Shown: positions 1 to 7,287 of the stretch, in pieces
Layout of the letters: every line of letters begins with the position of its first letter
How positions within the stretch are numbered: position 1 is the first letter of the stretch
Source: Knoellia subterranea KCTC 19937
Lineage (GTDB): Bacteria; Actinomycetota; Actinomycetes; Actinomycetales; Dermatophilaceae
DNA length: 64,000 bases
NCBI RefSeq assembly: GCF_000768685.1
Contig: NZ_AVPK01000006.1
Location: forward strand, 124,001 to 188,000
Direction of reading: 5' to 3'
Notes under the pieces: model-generated
Databases searched by the model: none
Told to the model about the DNA's origin: nothing
What the model saw: the letters and a program-made list of their open reading frames with translations, nothing else
Position numbers and translations under genes: made by a program

Positions 1-59
1 CGGTCCAGGGCGTCGGCTACCGCATCGCTGCCGAGGGCGGGCATGGCCACACCACCTGA
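1..59 (+). CDS. Response regulator, C-terminal end (partial)
   Basis: Reading from base 3, the window opens inside a coding frame that gives VQGVGYRIAAEGGHGHTT and stops at TGA 57-59. The VxGVGYR string is the typical end of the winged-helix DNA-binding domain of OmpR/PhoB-type response regulators. It overlaps the start of the sensor kinase at 43 by 17 nt, the usual arrangement of a two-component pair. Only the last 18 codons are visible, so the regulator's identity and signal cannot be named. Confidence 0.8.
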   Translation, partial: VQGVGYRIAAEGGHGHTT

Positions 60-1176
60 CGCAGCGGTGACGGTCCGTCCGCAGGGCATGAGCGTGCGGC
101 TCAAGCTCACGCTGAGCTACGCCGCCTTCCTCATCGTGGCCGGCGCGATCCTCCTGGCCGTCGTGTGGCTCTGGTTGCTGCGCTACGTCCCGGACGTCAT
201 CATCGCGCGCGGGCCGGGGACCCCGAACCGCGGCGACCTGCAGCGCGCGTTCGTCCCCAAGGCCGCCTGGGCCATGTTCTTCATCGTCGTCTTCGGGCTG
301 GTTGGCGGATGGCTGCTCTCCGGCTGGATGCTCGCCCCGCTCAACCGCATCACGCGCACGACCCGACTCGTGGCGGACGGGTCGCTGTCGCAGCGCATCC
401 GCCTGGAGGGTCCCCGCGACGAGTTCCGGGAGCTGTCCGACGCGTTCGACACGATGCTCGATCGACTGGAGGCGCACGTCGAGGAGCAGAAACGCTTCGC
501 GGCCAACGCTTCTCACGAACTCCGCACACCACTGGCGATCACCCAGACCCTGCTCGACGTGGCCCGCAACGACCCGGCACGCGAGTCCGACGACCTGCTC
601 GACCGGCTGCACGCCGTCAACGTTCGCGCCATCGACCTCACGGAGGCACTGCTCCTGCTGAGCCGGGCAGATCGTCGCGCGTTCACCCGAGAGCCCGTGG
701 ACCTGTCGCTGCTCGCCGAGGACGCTGCCGAGACCTTCCTCCCGCTCGCCGAGTCCCGTGGCGTCACCCTCGAGGTCGACGGGGATGCGGCGCCCACCGA
801 TGGCTCGCCCGCGCTCCTGCTGCAGCTCGTCACGAACCTCGTGCACAACGCGGTCGTCCACAACCTCGCCGAGGAAGGGCGCGTCTGGGTGTCCACTGCC
901 GCCGGCCAGCGGCGGTGCGAGCTGGTCGTCGAGAACACTGGCCCCGTCGTCAGCGGCTCGCAGCTCGCGACCCTCGTCGAACCCTTCCAGCGCGGCGCCG
1001 GTCGCACCCGCACCGACCACGGGGGTGTGGGACTCGGCCTCGCCATCGCCAAGGCCATCACCGAGGCGCACGACGGCACGCTCGCCCTCGCCCCGCGCGA
1101 GGGAGGAGGCCTCCGCATCACGGCACGCTTGGCGCGAACCAGTCGCGAAGCCACCGCCGGGTCAGTCGTCGAGTAG
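43..1176 (+). CDS. Sensor histidine kinase
   Basis: A 377-residue membrane kinase, partner of the response regulator whose end it overlaps. Two hydrophobic segments (about residues 20-47 and 75-97) flank a short extracytoplasmic loop of only about 25 residues. A HAMP linker (about 95-147) is followed by the H-box ASHELRTPLAI near residue 155, an N-box NLVHNAVVHN and a G-box GGVGLGLAIA. All catalytic motifs look intact. The short loop suggests sensing within the membrane or through a partner rather than a folded periplasmic domain. The ATG at 43 was chosen because it lies inside the regulator gene end, consistent with translational coupling. The signal is unknown. Confidence 0.93.
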   Translation: MATPPDAAVTVRPQGMSVRLKLTLSYAAFLIVAGAILLAVVWLWLLRYVPDVIIARGPGTPNRGDLQRAFVPKAAWAMFFIVVFGLVGGWLLSGWMLAPLNRITRTTRLVADGSLSQRIRLEGPRDEFRELSDAFDTMLDRLEAHVEEQKRFAANASHELRTPLAITQTLLDVARNDPARESDDLLDRLHAVNVRAIDLTEALLLLSRADRRAFTREPVDLSLLAEDAAETFLPLAESRGVTLEVDGDAAPTDGSPALLLQLVTNLVHNAVVHNLAEEGRVWVSTAAGQRRCELVVENTGPVVSGSQLATLVEPFQRGAGRTRTDHGGVGLGLAIAKAITEAHDGTLALAPREGGGLRITARLARTSREATAGSVVE

Positions 1177-1833
1177 AGCCGCGATCTCGTCAAAACCCTT
1201 GATGCGGGCGTGTTCCAGAGCCGTCACGTCGTCCTTGTCGGCGATGGACCGGTCCGCTCCCGCGTCGAGCAGGATCCGCACGATCTCCTGGTGACGCTCG
1301 CCGCCGTCGCCGAGGATGACGGCTTCGAGCAGAGCGGTCCACCCGAGGTCGTTGACGTGGTTGACGTCGATGTCGGTCCGGACGACGCGGCGCACGTAGT
1401 CGACGTGTCCCCGCTCGCTCGCCGGAATGATCGACACCCCGCCGTAGCGGTTCTTGATGGTCAGATCCGGCTTCGCGGGGAGCAGCACCTCGACCATGGC
1501 GACGCTGCCGGTGACCCCGGTGACGAGCCACGGGGTGTCGTGCCGGCCGTCGAGAGCGTCCGGCGAAGCGCCCTGCGTCAGGAGCAGCTGGGCGACCTCG
1601 ACGTGATCGCCGGTCACGGCGAGCAGCAGTGGTGTGCGCTGCTGCTCGTCACGGGCTTCCACATCGGCACCTGCCTCGAGCGCCTGGGCCACCCCGCCGG
1701 TGTCACCGTCTCGTGCCGCGACGAGCAGCTCGGAATCGGCGTCGCCGGACCGTGCGGAACGCTCCGTTGAGGTGCACGCGGACGTCATCCATCCGAACGC
1801 GACGAGCAGCAGCACACTGAGGATTCGGGTCAC
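1162..1833 (-). CDS. Ankyrin-repeat lipoprotein
   Basis: A 223-residue protein beginning, from GTG 1833, with a lipoprotein signal (TRILSVLLLVAFGWMTSAC), lipidated at Cys about 20. Four to five ankyrin repeats follow, seen as TPLLLAVTGDHVEVAQLLL, GWTALLEAV and VTALEHARIKGFDEIAALL. Ankyrin lipoproteins are protein-binding modules on the outer membrane face; no catalytic residues are evident. Longer in-frame starts exist but would bury the signal peptide. The stop overlaps the convergent kinase end by 15 nt. The start lies only 18 nt from the start of the divergent oxidase gene, so the two promoters overlap. Confidence 0.85.
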   Translation of the reverse strand: MTRILSVLLLVAFGWMTSACTSTERSARSGDADSELLVAARDGDTGGVAQALEAGADVEARDEQQRTPLLLAVTGDHVEVAQLLLTQGASPDALDGRHDTPWLVTGVTGSVAMVEVLLPAKPDLTIKNRYGGVSIIPASERGHVDYVRRVVRTDIDVNHVNDLGWTALLEAVILGDGGERHQEIVRILLDAGADRSIADKDDVTALEHARIKGFDEIAALLDD

Positions 1834-1838
1834 GTTCC

Positions 1839-1844
1839 TAGGAT
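1839..1844 (+). promoter_or_regulatory. -10 element of a leaderless start
   Basis: TAGGAT lies 7 nt before GTG 1852, the TANNNT-N6/7-GTG layout of leaderless actinobacterial transcripts. It overlaps the alternative ATG at 1843, which therefore could not be in the transcript. Confidence 0.55.
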
Positions 1845-1851
1845 GGACGAT

Positions 1852-3234
1852 GTGACCGATCGCAGCGTTGCCGTCGCCGAACTCGTCTCGTCCCTCCCTG
1901 CGGGGGTGGTCGCGACAACACCCGAAGCGCTCGAGAAGTACCGGCAGGACTGGGCCAAGGACCCAGACGCCGGTATGCCGTGTGCGTGCGTTCGCGCCGA
2001 ATCTCCCGACCACGTCCAGGTGGCGGTGCGCTGGGCGGCGAGTCACGGCATACCCGTCGTCCCCCGCGGAGCGGGAAGCGGACTGAGCGGTGGAGCGTCA
2101 GCGGTCGAGGGCGGACTCGTAATCAGCCTCGAACGCATGACCGCGATCGAGATCGACCCGGCCGCGCGGTGCGCCGTCGTCGAGCCGGGCACGTTCAACG
2201 CCGACGTCAAGAAGGCCGCCGCGGAGCACGGCCTCTGGTACCCGCCGGACCCGTCGAGCTTCGAGATCTGCTCCATCGGCGGCAACGTCGCAACGAACGC
2301 CGGTGGTCTGTGCTGCGTGAAGTACGGCGTGACGACGGACTACGTCCTCGGGCTCGACGTCGTGCTGGCCGATGGTCGGCTGATCACGTTGGGCGGCAAG
2401 CGAATCAAGGACGTCGCGGGACTCTCACTGCTCAAGCTGTTCGTCGGCAGCGAGGGGACGCTCGGCATCGTCACGCGAGCGACGTTGCGGCTCATCCCTG
2501 CCCAGCTGGCGCCGTCCACGCTCGTCGCGACGTTCGACTCGGTGCGCGCGGCGGCGGATGCAGTCGTGGCGATGGGTCGGGTCGTTCGCGCATCGATGGT
2601 CGAGCTCATGGACAAGCCGACCGTCAACCAGGTCGAGGACTTCGCGCCTATGGGACTCGACCGCGACCGCGCGCTCCTCATCGTCCAGTCGGATGCTCCC
2701 GAAGGCGCCCGCGAGCAGGAGATGGCGATCATCGAAATGGCCTGTCGCGACGCCGGATCCGTCGATGTGTTCGTCACGCACGATGCCGCCGAGGGTGCAC
2801 AGTTCGTCCAGGCTCGGAGGCTCGCGTTCCCAGCGGCGGAGGCGGCGGGGTCGCTGCTGCTCGAGGACGTCGGCGTGCCGGTCCCGCTGCTGCCCGACCT
2901 CGTCGCCCGCGTCGAGCAGATCGGCGTCGAGCGCGGCGTCGACGTCGTCTGCGTCGCCCACGCCGGTGACGGCAACACCCACCCGATCGTCATGTACGAC
3001 GCCGCCGACCCGGACTCGACGCAACGGGCACGCGCGGCCTTCGACGACATCCTCACGGCGGCGATCGAGCTCGGCGGGACGATCACCGGTGAGCACGGCG
3101 TCGGACGGCTCAAGCGAGACGCCCTGCCCGCGATGCTCGGCCCCGACATCATGGAGCTCAACCAGCGCGTCAAGGATGCACTCGACCCGCAGGGCATCCT
3201 CAACCCCGGATCGGTCCTTGCCGCCCGCCCCTGA
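1852..3234 (+). CDS. FAD-linked oxidase (GlcD/D-lactate dehydrogenase type)
   Basis: A 460-residue flavoprotein of the FAD-binding type 4 / vanillyl-alcohol-oxidase fold, the family of glycolate oxidase GlcD and D-lactate dehydrogenases. It oxidises a 2-hydroxy acid to a 2-oxo acid. FAD-binding motifs are VPRGAGSGLSGGA (about residue 67) and GGNVATNAGGLCCVKYG (about 140). The C-terminal cap domain has CVAHAGDGNTHP and GEHGVGRLK, including the histidines conserved in GlcD-type enzymes. Length is normal for the family. GTG 1852 is preferred over ATG 1843 because of the leaderless promoter. No GlcE/GlcF partners are adjacent, so it probably acts alone; the substrate is unassigned. Confidence 0.88.
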   Translation: MTDRSVAVAELVSSLPAGVVATTPEALEKYRQDWAKDPDAGMPCACVRAESPDHVQVAVRWAASHGIPVVPRGAGSGLSGGASAVEGGLVISLERMTAIEIDPAARCAVVEPGTFNADVKKAAAEHGLWYPPDPSSFEICSIGGNVATNAGGLCCVKYGVTTDYVLGLDVVLADGRLITLGGKRIKDVAGLSLLKLFVGSEGTLGIVTRATLRLIPAQLAPSTLVATFDSVRAAADAVVAMGRVVRASMVELMDKPTVNQVEDFAPMGLDRDRALLIVQSDAPEGAREQEMAIIEMACRDAGSVDVFVTHDAAEGAQFVQARRLAFPAAEAAGSLLLEDVGVPVPLLPDLVARVEQIGVERGVDVVCVAHAGDGNTHPIVMYDAADPDSTQRARAAFDDILTAAIELGGTITGEHGVGRLKRDALPAMLGPDIMELNQRVKDALDPQGILNPGSVLAARP

Positions 3235-3237
3235 CCC

Positions 3238-3410
3238 ACTTCTTGCTCTCGTGGGACAACTCGCTGGCGCTCGCCGTTTCGATCCCGCTCTCGACTTCTT
3301 GCGCTCTTGGGACAACTCGCTGGCGCTCGCCGTCCGATCCCGCCCTCGACTTCTTGCGCTCTTGGGACAACTCGCTGGCGCTCGCCGTCCCAAGAGCGCA
3401 AGAAGTCGAG
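3238..3410. repeat. 55-56 bp tandem repeat ending in a 24-bp hairpin
   Basis: About 2.5 copies of a 55-56 bp unit begin at 3238, 3294 and 3349, each starting ACTTCTTGC and containing GGGACAACTCGCTGGCGCTC. The last copy ends in a perfect 24-bp inverted repeat (3345-3368 with 3387-3410, loop 18 nt). The array lies just after the oxidase stop and probably works as a terminator. The core CTTCTTGCGCT..TTGGGACA recurs in the hairpin at 50377-50430. Confidence 0.85.
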
Positions 3411-3500
3411 GGTGAATCCGCAGGTCAGGGGCTCGCAGACGATAGTGTCGATGAGCGATCCGGGCGACCCTGACCCGGACCCCGGCCACAAGGAGTGACC

Positions 3501-3761
3501 ATGTACATCGGACTCGGAATCGTCCTCATCGTCCTCGGTGCGATCCTCAAGTTCGTCCTGCAGGTGGACATCCCCGGCATGGACGACGGCGCCCTCGGCT
3601 GGATCCTCATCGCCGCCGGCGTCCTCGCAATCCTGCTGTCCTTCGCCATGCGCGGACGTACCCGCCCCACCGGCTACACCTCCACCCGCTCGTCGCAGGT
3701 CGACCCGGCCACGGGCACGCGTGTCGAGGAGACCCGCATCGACCCGGACTCGCGCTACTGA
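3501..3761 (+). CDS. Small membrane protein, DUF6458-like
   Basis: An 86-residue protein with two transmembrane helices (about residues 2-22 and 30-48) joined by a loop containing VDIPGMDDGALGW, then a polar C-terminal tail. This matches the layout of the short actinobacterial DUF6458 membrane proteins, whose function is unknown. ATG 3501 is supported by AAGGAG at 3490-3495 with a 5-nt spacer. The GTG six bases upstream lies inside that ribosome-binding site. It is flanked by terminators on both sides, so it is probably transcribed alone. Confidence 0.8.
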   Translation: MYIGLGIVLIVLGAILKFVLQVDIPGMDDGALGWILIAAGVLAILLSFAMRGRTRPTGYTSTRSSQVDPATGTRVEETRIDPDSRY

Positions 3762-3779
3762 GGCGACCACCCGGCATAC

Positions 3780-3821
3780 CGACGAAGCCCCGGCGACCAC
3801 ACGGCCACCGGGGCTTCGTCG
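3780..3821. terminator. Hairpin terminator
   Basis: Perfect 14-bp inverted repeat CGACGAAGCCCCGG (3780-3793) with its complement at 3808-3821, 14-nt loop, 19 nt after the stop of the small membrane protein. Confidence 0.75.
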
Positions 3822-3937
3822 CGTCTGTCGCGCGGGGGAGTCCTCCCCATCGACACCCCGGCCGCGGGCTGCAAGTGTTGGCACCAGCGCGGATCGGGGG
3901 ATCCGCCGGATCCGGCCAGGGGAACGCCGGACGCGGT

Positions 3938-3977
3938 GCGGAGTGCCTGCTCTGGGAGGGGCGAGCAGGCACTCCGC
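3938..3977. terminator. Second long hairpin upstream of hemerythrin gene
   Basis: Perfect 15-bp inverted repeat GCGGAGTGCCTGCTC (3938-3952) with 3963-3977, 10-nt loop. It lies between the membrane-protein gene and the hemerythrin promoter; apart from these two hairpins I see nothing in 3762-4045. Confidence 0.6.
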
Positions 3978-4045
3978 CCCTCCTCGTCTGCCCGTGCCCG
4001 GGTGGTGGTCCGCTCGAGGGGTACCGGCCTGTGGGTGGCGAGGTC

Positions 4046-4051
4046 TACGGT
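4046..4051 (+). promoter_or_regulatory. -10 element of a leaderless start
   Basis: TACGGT, then 6 nt, then GTG 4058: the leaderless layout, which decides the GTG start of the hemerythrin gene over the downstream ATG codons. Confidence 0.5.
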
Positions 4052-4057
4052 CGATGA

Positions 4058-4693
4058 GTGGCCCAGATGAACATGAACGAGATCATCCACGCCGCGGTGC
4101 GCCGCGACTTGGCCCGCTTCGAGTCCGCTCTGCGGGGCTTCCCCGAGGGTGACGGAGCGCGGGCGCGTCAGCTGCGTCGAGCGTGGGCCACGGTGGACCG
4201 GCAGCTGCACCATCACCACGAGATGGAGGACGCGTTCGTCTGGCCGTACGTCCGGTCGCTCAACGTTGTCGACCCGACGCTCCTCGATGCCATGGAGAGC
4301 GAACACCAGGCCATGGCTGCGGGTCTGGGTGCCGTGTCCAGCTCCCTCGACGACCTCATCGACGAGCCCACGACCGCCCGCGCCACGGCTGCTGCCGATG
4401 CTGTGGCCGAGACGACCCGCGCGACCGTCAATCACCTCGACCACGAGGAACGCGAGGTCATGCCGATCATCATCGAGCGCGAGCAGACCCCAGAGTGGAA
4501 GGCCGTCGAACGCCAGCTCCGCAAGGGCAGCCCGGCCATGGCCGGCGAGCTCTTCGCGTGGATCCAGGACGGCGCGTCGGCCGAGGTCCGCTCCTCGCTC
4601 AACGGCACGGTCCCGGCGCCGGTGAGGTTCATCCTCAGCAAGGCGTTCGGCCGCAACTATCACCGAGAGGTCGCGCCCGTCTGGCAGACCTGA
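4058..4693 (+). CDS. Hemerythrin HHE domain protein
   Basis: A 211-residue protein with a hemerythrin-like four-helix bundle that binds a di-iron centre. Candidate ligands are in HHHHEMED (about residue 49), ESEHQAM (about 78) and NHLDHEEREVMP (about 126). It has no signal peptide or membrane segment, so it is cytoplasmic. Such proteins bind oxygen or nitric oxide or buffer iron; which applies here cannot be read from the sequence. The C-terminal quarter (after about 150) is outside the bundle and typical of actinobacterial members. It stands alone between hairpins and is convergent with the TetR gene. Confidence 0.87.
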   Translation: MAQMNMNEIIHAAVRRDLARFESALRGFPEGDGARARQLRRAWATVDRQLHHHHEMEDAFVWPYVRSLNVVDPTLLDAMESEHQAMAAGLGAVSSSLDDLIDEPTTARATAAADAVAETTRATVNHLDHEEREVMPIIIEREQTPEWKAVERQLRKGSPAMAGELFAWIQDGASAEVRSSLNGTVPAPVRFILSKAFGRNYHREVAPVWQT

Positions 4694-4705
4694 CCGCGCC
4701 CGGGT

Positions 4706-4745
4706 GTGCTGCAGGACGCGCGCTATGCCGCGCCTTGTGCAGCAC
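4706..4745. terminator. Imperfect hairpin, GTGCTGCAGGACGCGC family
   Basis: GTGCTGCAGGACGCGCG faces an imperfect complement ending GTGCAGCAC. The left arm is the same word as in the perfect hairpin at 7136-7175, so the two belong to one family. It sits between convergent genes. Confidence 0.55.
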
Positions 4746-4881
4746 GCTCGCGCGGGCGGCCATGAAGCGACCTTGCGTTATCTGCGCTCCGGCCCCCGAA
4801 GGTCCCGTCCGATTGATCTGATGACTGGGCGCACGCCAGGCTCGATGGCTGGGCTGAGCGCTCGGCCCAGCGGTGCGGGGG

Positions 4882-5511
4882 TCAGTGGCTCCGCGGGGCC
4901 AACGCCGAAAGCACTGTCGAGGTGAGGTAGCCAGCCGCCTCGTCCATGCCGAACCGTCCCGCCCGCACCTCGTCGGCAGCGCCGTGCACGAGAGTGACCA
5001 CGGTCGTGACGAGCCAGTCCGTGGGGACGTCGGTGCGGAAATCGCCGCTGCTCCGACCGCGCTCGACGACACCCCGCAGCCGCTCCATGACCTGGCCGTG
5101 GGCGTCATGGACCGCGTCCGCTGGAAGCTCGCGCTGCGCGGCGTGGAGCACGGCCCGGAACTCGTCGACGATCGTCCAGGATGCGCCGACGAGTGATGTG
5201 AGGGCCTCGGTGGGAGCGCCGGAGAGGTCGACGTCCTCGAGTGACTCGTGCGAGCGGCGCATGGTCTCGTCGAGGACGGCCTGGAGGAGTTCGGCCCGGT
5301 TGCTGAAGTGACTGTAGACGGTCACGCGCCCGACTCCCGCAGCCTTCGCGATCTCGCCGAGGCTCGCGCTCGGATCGTCGCGCAGGCACGCGATCGCGGC
5401 GTCGAGGATCGCGGCGATGCTCCGGCGGGCGTCGGCGCGTGGCTGCTTGGCTTGCGACGGCTTTGAATGCGTCGGCTTGGCCGGTGTCGGCGTGGAGCGA
5501 TGAGCGGTCAC
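4882..5511 (-). CDS. TetR family transcriptional regulator
   Basis: A 209-residue repressor-type protein. The N-terminal helix-turn-helix (about residues 30-75) includes LGEIAKAAGVGRVTVYSHFSNR; the rest is the helical ligand-binding domain. GTG 5511 was chosen because CGGAGG lies 6 nt upstream; an ATG further upstream lacks a site. The gene diverges from the DHA2-type exporter at 5604, the classic arrangement of a TetR repressor with the drug exporter it controls. The intergenic GTACA/TGTAC repeats are the likely operator. The ligand is unknown. Confidence 0.9.
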   Translation of the reverse strand: MTAHRSTPTPAKPTHSKPSQAKQPRADARRSIAAILDAAIACLRDDPSASLGEIAKAAGVGRVTVYSHFSNRAELLQAVLDETMRRSHESLEDVDLSGAPTEALTSLVGASWTIVDEFRAVLHAAQRELPADAVHDAHGQVMERLRGVVERGRSSGDFRTDVPTDWLVTTVVTLVHGAADEVRAGRFGMDEAAGYLTSTVLSALAPRSH

Positions 5512-5532
5512 GCAGGGCCTCCGAAAGAACAT

Positions 5533-5585
5533 GTACAGGGGTGTACGGGTTATGTTACCGTCTCAAAAACCGTACAAGCATGTTC
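5533..5585. promoter_or_regulatory. Probable TetR operator region
   Basis: GTACAGGGGTGTAC (5533-5546) is an inverted repeat with a 4-nt spacer. A second, imperfect copy, GTACAAGCATGTTC, begins at 5572. The two lie between the divergent TetR and MFS starts. Operator function is inferred from position and symmetry. Confidence 0.5.
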
Positions 5586-5603
5586 GAGTTAGGAGAGCGC
5601 ACC

Positions 5604-7106
5604 ATGTCGACCACCGCCCACACCCCACCAAGCCGCCCGGGCCACGCCCCCGGCCCACCTCCCGAGAACCCGGCCGCCGCGCCGACCGTGAACCGACCCG
5701 GCCCCCTCGCCGGTCTCGCCCTCGCCGTCTTCGCCACGGCCCAGCTCATGCTCGTCCTTGACGTCACCGTCGTGAACGTCGCCCTGCCGCACATCGGCAC
5801 CGACCTCGGTATCGGCCGAGCGGTGTTGCCGTGGGTCATGACGATCTACACGCTGTGCTTCGGCGGACTGATGCTCGCCGGCGGACGCGTTGCCGATCGC
5901 TTCGGAGCACGTCGGGTCGCACTCGTCGGTCTCGTCGGCTTCATCGCCGCGTCGGCCCTCGCCGGGCTCGCCACCGGCACCACGACGCTCCTCCTCGGCC
6001 GCGCGCTCCAGGGCGTGGCCGCTGCCTTCCTCTCCCCGGCAGCGCTCGCCGCGGCTCTGGCTTTCCACCCTGGCCAGTTGCGCGCGCGGGCCATGTCCGT
6101 CTGGGCTGCTCTCGCCGGCACCGGCGCCGCGCTCGGCGTCATCCTCGGAGGCGTCGTCGTCGCCCAGACCTCGTGGCGCTGGATCTTCGGCATCAACGTG
6201 CCGATCGGCCTCGCCCTGCTCGCGACCATCCTGCTGAGGATCCCGGCTGCGGCTTCACGCCCCGTCGACCCGGCCTCCCCGACCGAGACCTCCGCCAGCC
6301 GGCGCATCGACCTCCCCGGAGCTCTTCTCATCACCGCGACCACCGCATCGGCCATCTATGGCCTCACCGTCGCCGGCACTGACGGCTGGCTCTCGCTCGC
6401 CACCGGACTGGCTCTCGCCGCGGCGGCCGTCCTGGCCGGGCTCTTCGTCATCGTCGAGCGCCGCACCTCCGAGCCCCTCCTCGACGCGCGGATGTTCACC
6501 CGCCGACCGGTCCTCGCAGGTGCCTTCCTCATGCTCGTGGCAACAGGGCTCCTCGTCGGCGCGTTCTTCGTCGGCAGCTTCGCGATGCAGCACGCCCACG
6601 GCCTGGGTGCCCTCGCAACGGGTCTCGCCTTCCTGCCCACGGCAATCGGCACCATCGTCGGCGCGCACCTCGCCGGCCACGTCCTTGAGCGGGTCAGCGC
6701 TCGCGTCGTCGCTCCGGTGGGCTTCGGCCTCGCGGCCATCGGGTATGCCGGCCCCGTCCTCTCGGACCGCCTCGCCTTCCTCGTGGCCGGACTCGGCGTT
6801 GCCGCGGCTGGGTTGGGGATGCTCTTCGTCACGGCGTTCACCGCCTCGCTCGGGGACGCCACCGAGCACGAGTCCGGTCTTCGGTCGGCGGTCGTCAACA
6901 CGTTCCACGAGCTCGGAGGCGCGGCCGGCGTCGCCGTCCTCTCGTCGGTCGCCGGTGCTGTCCTCGTGGCCGCCCGACCCTCGGCAGGCGACTTCACATC
7001 GACCTTCACGGTCGGGGCCGCCATCGCCGTCGTCGGCGGAGTCGTCAGCCTCGGCCTCGTCCCCCGTGTCCTGCGCCCGAGTGGCGTCGGCACCGGCCAC
7101 CACTGA
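5604..7106 (+). CDS. MFS exporter, DHA2 (EmrB/QacA) type
   Basis: A 500-residue, probably 14-helix, major facilitator drug:proton antiporter. The first helix carries LDVTVVNVALPHIGTDL, the DHA2 motif, and the loop after helix 2 has GGRVADRFGARRV (motif A). The proline-rich N-terminus (about 35 residues) is cytoplasmic. ATG 5604 follows AGGAG with an 8-nt spacer. It is probably repressed by the divergent TetR protein and induced by its own substrate, which is not predictable. It is followed by two strong hairpins and is convergent with the acyl-CoA dehydrogenase. Confidence 0.9.
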   Translation: MSTTAHTPPSRPGHAPGPPPENPAAAPTVNRPGPLAGLALAVFATAQLMLVLDVTVVNVALPHIGTDLGIGRAVLPWVMTIYTLCFGGLMLAGGRVADRFGARRVALVGLVGFIAASALAGLATGTTTLLLGRALQGVAAAFLSPAALAAALAFHPGQLRARAMSVWAALAGTGAALGVILGGVVVAQTSWRWIFGINVPIGLALLATILLRIPAAASRPVDPASPTETSASRRIDLPGALLITATTASAIYGLTVAGTDGWLSLATGLALAAAAVLAGLFVIVERRTSEPLLDARMFTRRPVLAGAFLMLVATGLLVGAFFVGSFAMQHAHGLGALATGLAFLPTAIGTIVGAHLAGHVLERVSARVVAPVGFGLAAIGYAGPVLSDRLAFLVAGLGVAAAGLGMLFVTAFTASLGDATEHESGLRSAVVNTFHELGGAAGVAVLSSVAGAVLVAARPSAGDFTSTFTVGAAIAVVGGVVSLGLVPRVLRPSGVGTGHH

Positions 7107-7135
7107 CGCCGGGCCGGGCGAACCTCTTCCGGCCC

Positions 7136-7175
7136 GTGCTGCAGGACGCGCGACATGCTGCGCGTCCTGCAGCAC
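7136..7175. terminator. Perfect 16-bp hairpin
   Basis: GTGCTGCAGGACGCGC (7136-7151) and its complement (7160-7175), loop 8 nt. It lies between two convergent genes, so it may terminate either. Related to 4706-4745. Confidence 0.7.
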
Positions 7176-7211
7176 ACCCGGTCCAGTTGCTCGACACACT
7201 CGCCCCAGACG

Positions 7212-7252
7212 CCGGTATGCCGGCCGCGCAAGGTGCGTGGCCGGCATACCGG
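7212..7252. terminator. Hairpin built from an inverted GTATGCCG pair
   Basis: CCGGTATGCCGGCC (7212-7225) pairs perfectly with 7239-7252, loop 13 nt. Each arm contains one copy of the window's over-represented word GTATGCCG. Confidence 0.7.
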
Positions 7253-7287
7253 ATCGTTCGTGACGGGACTCAATCCCGCCGGTGAGG

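Noticed and set aside
3238-3410. CRISPR-like array
   Set aside because: Units are contiguous, without unique spacers, and end in a hairpin shared with another terminator.
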